From assembly GCA_900318335.1 (NCBI GenBank), contig ONKF01000018.1, forward strand, positions 1-53,472: DNA of 53,472 nucleotides, read 5' to 3'. The DNA comes from an uncultured Prevotellaceae bacterium. GTDB lineage: Bacteria > Bacteroidota > Bacteroidia > Bacteroidales > Muribaculaceae. The translations under genes were made by a program, and so were the position numbers. Shown here piece by piece: positions 53,021 to 53,472 of the stretch (the first letter of the stretch is position 1; each line of letters begins with the position of its first letter). The notes under the pieces are model-generated. The model saw only the letters and a program-made list of their open reading frames with translations. It searched no databases and had not been told where the DNA came from.

Positions 53021-53472
53021 TCAACGGTAGTTGTTGACGAAGTCGTCGAGGTTGTTGACGCCGAGTTTCTTGGCTATCTGGATTTTTTTGTTGGAAACGG
53101 TGCCCAGGCTGCTATATTTCATGCAGATCATGATGACAGTGCGTGAGAAACCGTAGCAGTACAGGGCCAGGAAGTTCATCTCGCTCTCGTTAAGCGTGCC
53201 CCCGGCGATGCGCTGTGCCTCGTCGAGCACGCCGCTGTGCAGCTCATTGGTCAGGCTGTGCAGATTGCTCCAGTAGGAGTCGGTGGGGATGGCACCCTCG
53301 ACGGGCAATGTCATTACTTCGTTGAACTTGCGGGTAAAATTCGTCTCGTTGGGCTGATAGGACAACTCCAGCAGCTGGCGAATCACCTGTATCTGGTTAT
53401 CGACGATGCTGCGCATCTCGTCACTCTTGTGCTGCTTGGCTTCCAGGGCCGCAAGTTCCTCGCCCATGCGCG
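53021..53472 (-). CDS. C-terminus of a regulator-like protein, cut by window edge
   Basis: At least 148 residues; the frame continues past the right edge, so the ATG at 53467 is probably internal. The N-terminal part is coiled coil (EELAALEAKQHKSDEMRSIVDNQ). The C-terminus GTLNESEMNFLALYCYGFSRTVIMICMKYSSLGTVSNKK resembles the LuxR-like helix-turn-helix that ends many Bacteroidota TPR/sensor regulators. Identity beyond that is not clear. Confidence 0.65.
   Translation of the reverse strand, partial: RMGEELAALEAKQHKSDEMRSIVDNQIQVIRQLLELSYQPNETNFTRKFNEVMTLPVEGAIPTDSYWSNLHSLTNELHSGVLDEAQRIAGGTLNESEMNFLALYCYGFSRTVIMICMKYSSLGTVSNKKIQIAKKLGVNNLDDFVNNYR

Overview
The window is a 53.5 kb piece of a Bacteroidales chromosome (phylum Bacteroidota). 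The evidence is an intact moxR/bat aerotolerance operon, a DUF4421 protein, a BspA-type leucine-rich-repeat protein, Porin_O_P, standalone TonB C-terminal modules, many lipoproteins and signal peptides ending in Ala-Gln, and promoters of the Bacteroidota type (TAnnTTTG near -7, a TTG about 20 bases upstream). Base composition is moderate. Family cannot be fixed from this piece; a gut or rumen lineage related to Prevotellaceae or Muribaculaceae is a reasonable guess. No tRNA, rRNA, CRISPR array, transposase, integrase or phage gene was seen; this looks like core chromosome with small accessory insertions.

Layout. 1-10730 is a minus-strand run: nadE, a TamB-like giant, DUF4421, tsaD, a DUF1016 nuclease and a truncated TlpA-like thioredoxin. 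10882-12375 is a plus-strand trio: two related lipoproteins around a small secreted dockerin-like protein. 12480-19969 is minus-strand housekeeping: DUF1232, tex, metallophosphoesterase, acyltransferase, a secreted 22-residue-repeat protein, an RluD-type pseudouridine synthase and a PASTA protein. 20091-21911 holds an unrecognised protein and a cation diffusion facilitator. 21977-33050 is again minus strand: flavodoxin, secreted GH2 beta-galactosidase, kdsB, a second DUF1016 nuclease, LUD protein, DedA/YqaA, secreted esterase, mutY and the LRR protein. 33317-38017 (plus) carries a porin/C4-dicarboxylate transporter pair and a secreted serpin fused to a TonB C-terminal domain. Then come DUF6440, DUF169, an HTH/universal-stress pair, an MBOAT/SGNH acyl-transfer pair and PAP2. 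44111-52715 is the eight-gene moxR-DUF58-batX-batA-batB-batC-batD-batE operon. The right edge cuts a regulator-like protein.

Most notable: (1) the serpin-TonB_C fusion; (2) perfect or near-perfect palindromes inside both DUF1016 genes, in each case just before the conserved Pro-Trp-Gly-His motif, with different palindromes in the two genes; (3) arrays of diverged repeats with a strict 7-bp period in many short spacers between co-directional genes, two of them joined to a hairpin at consecutive stop codons of the bat operon. I know of no description of any of the three, but no database was searched.
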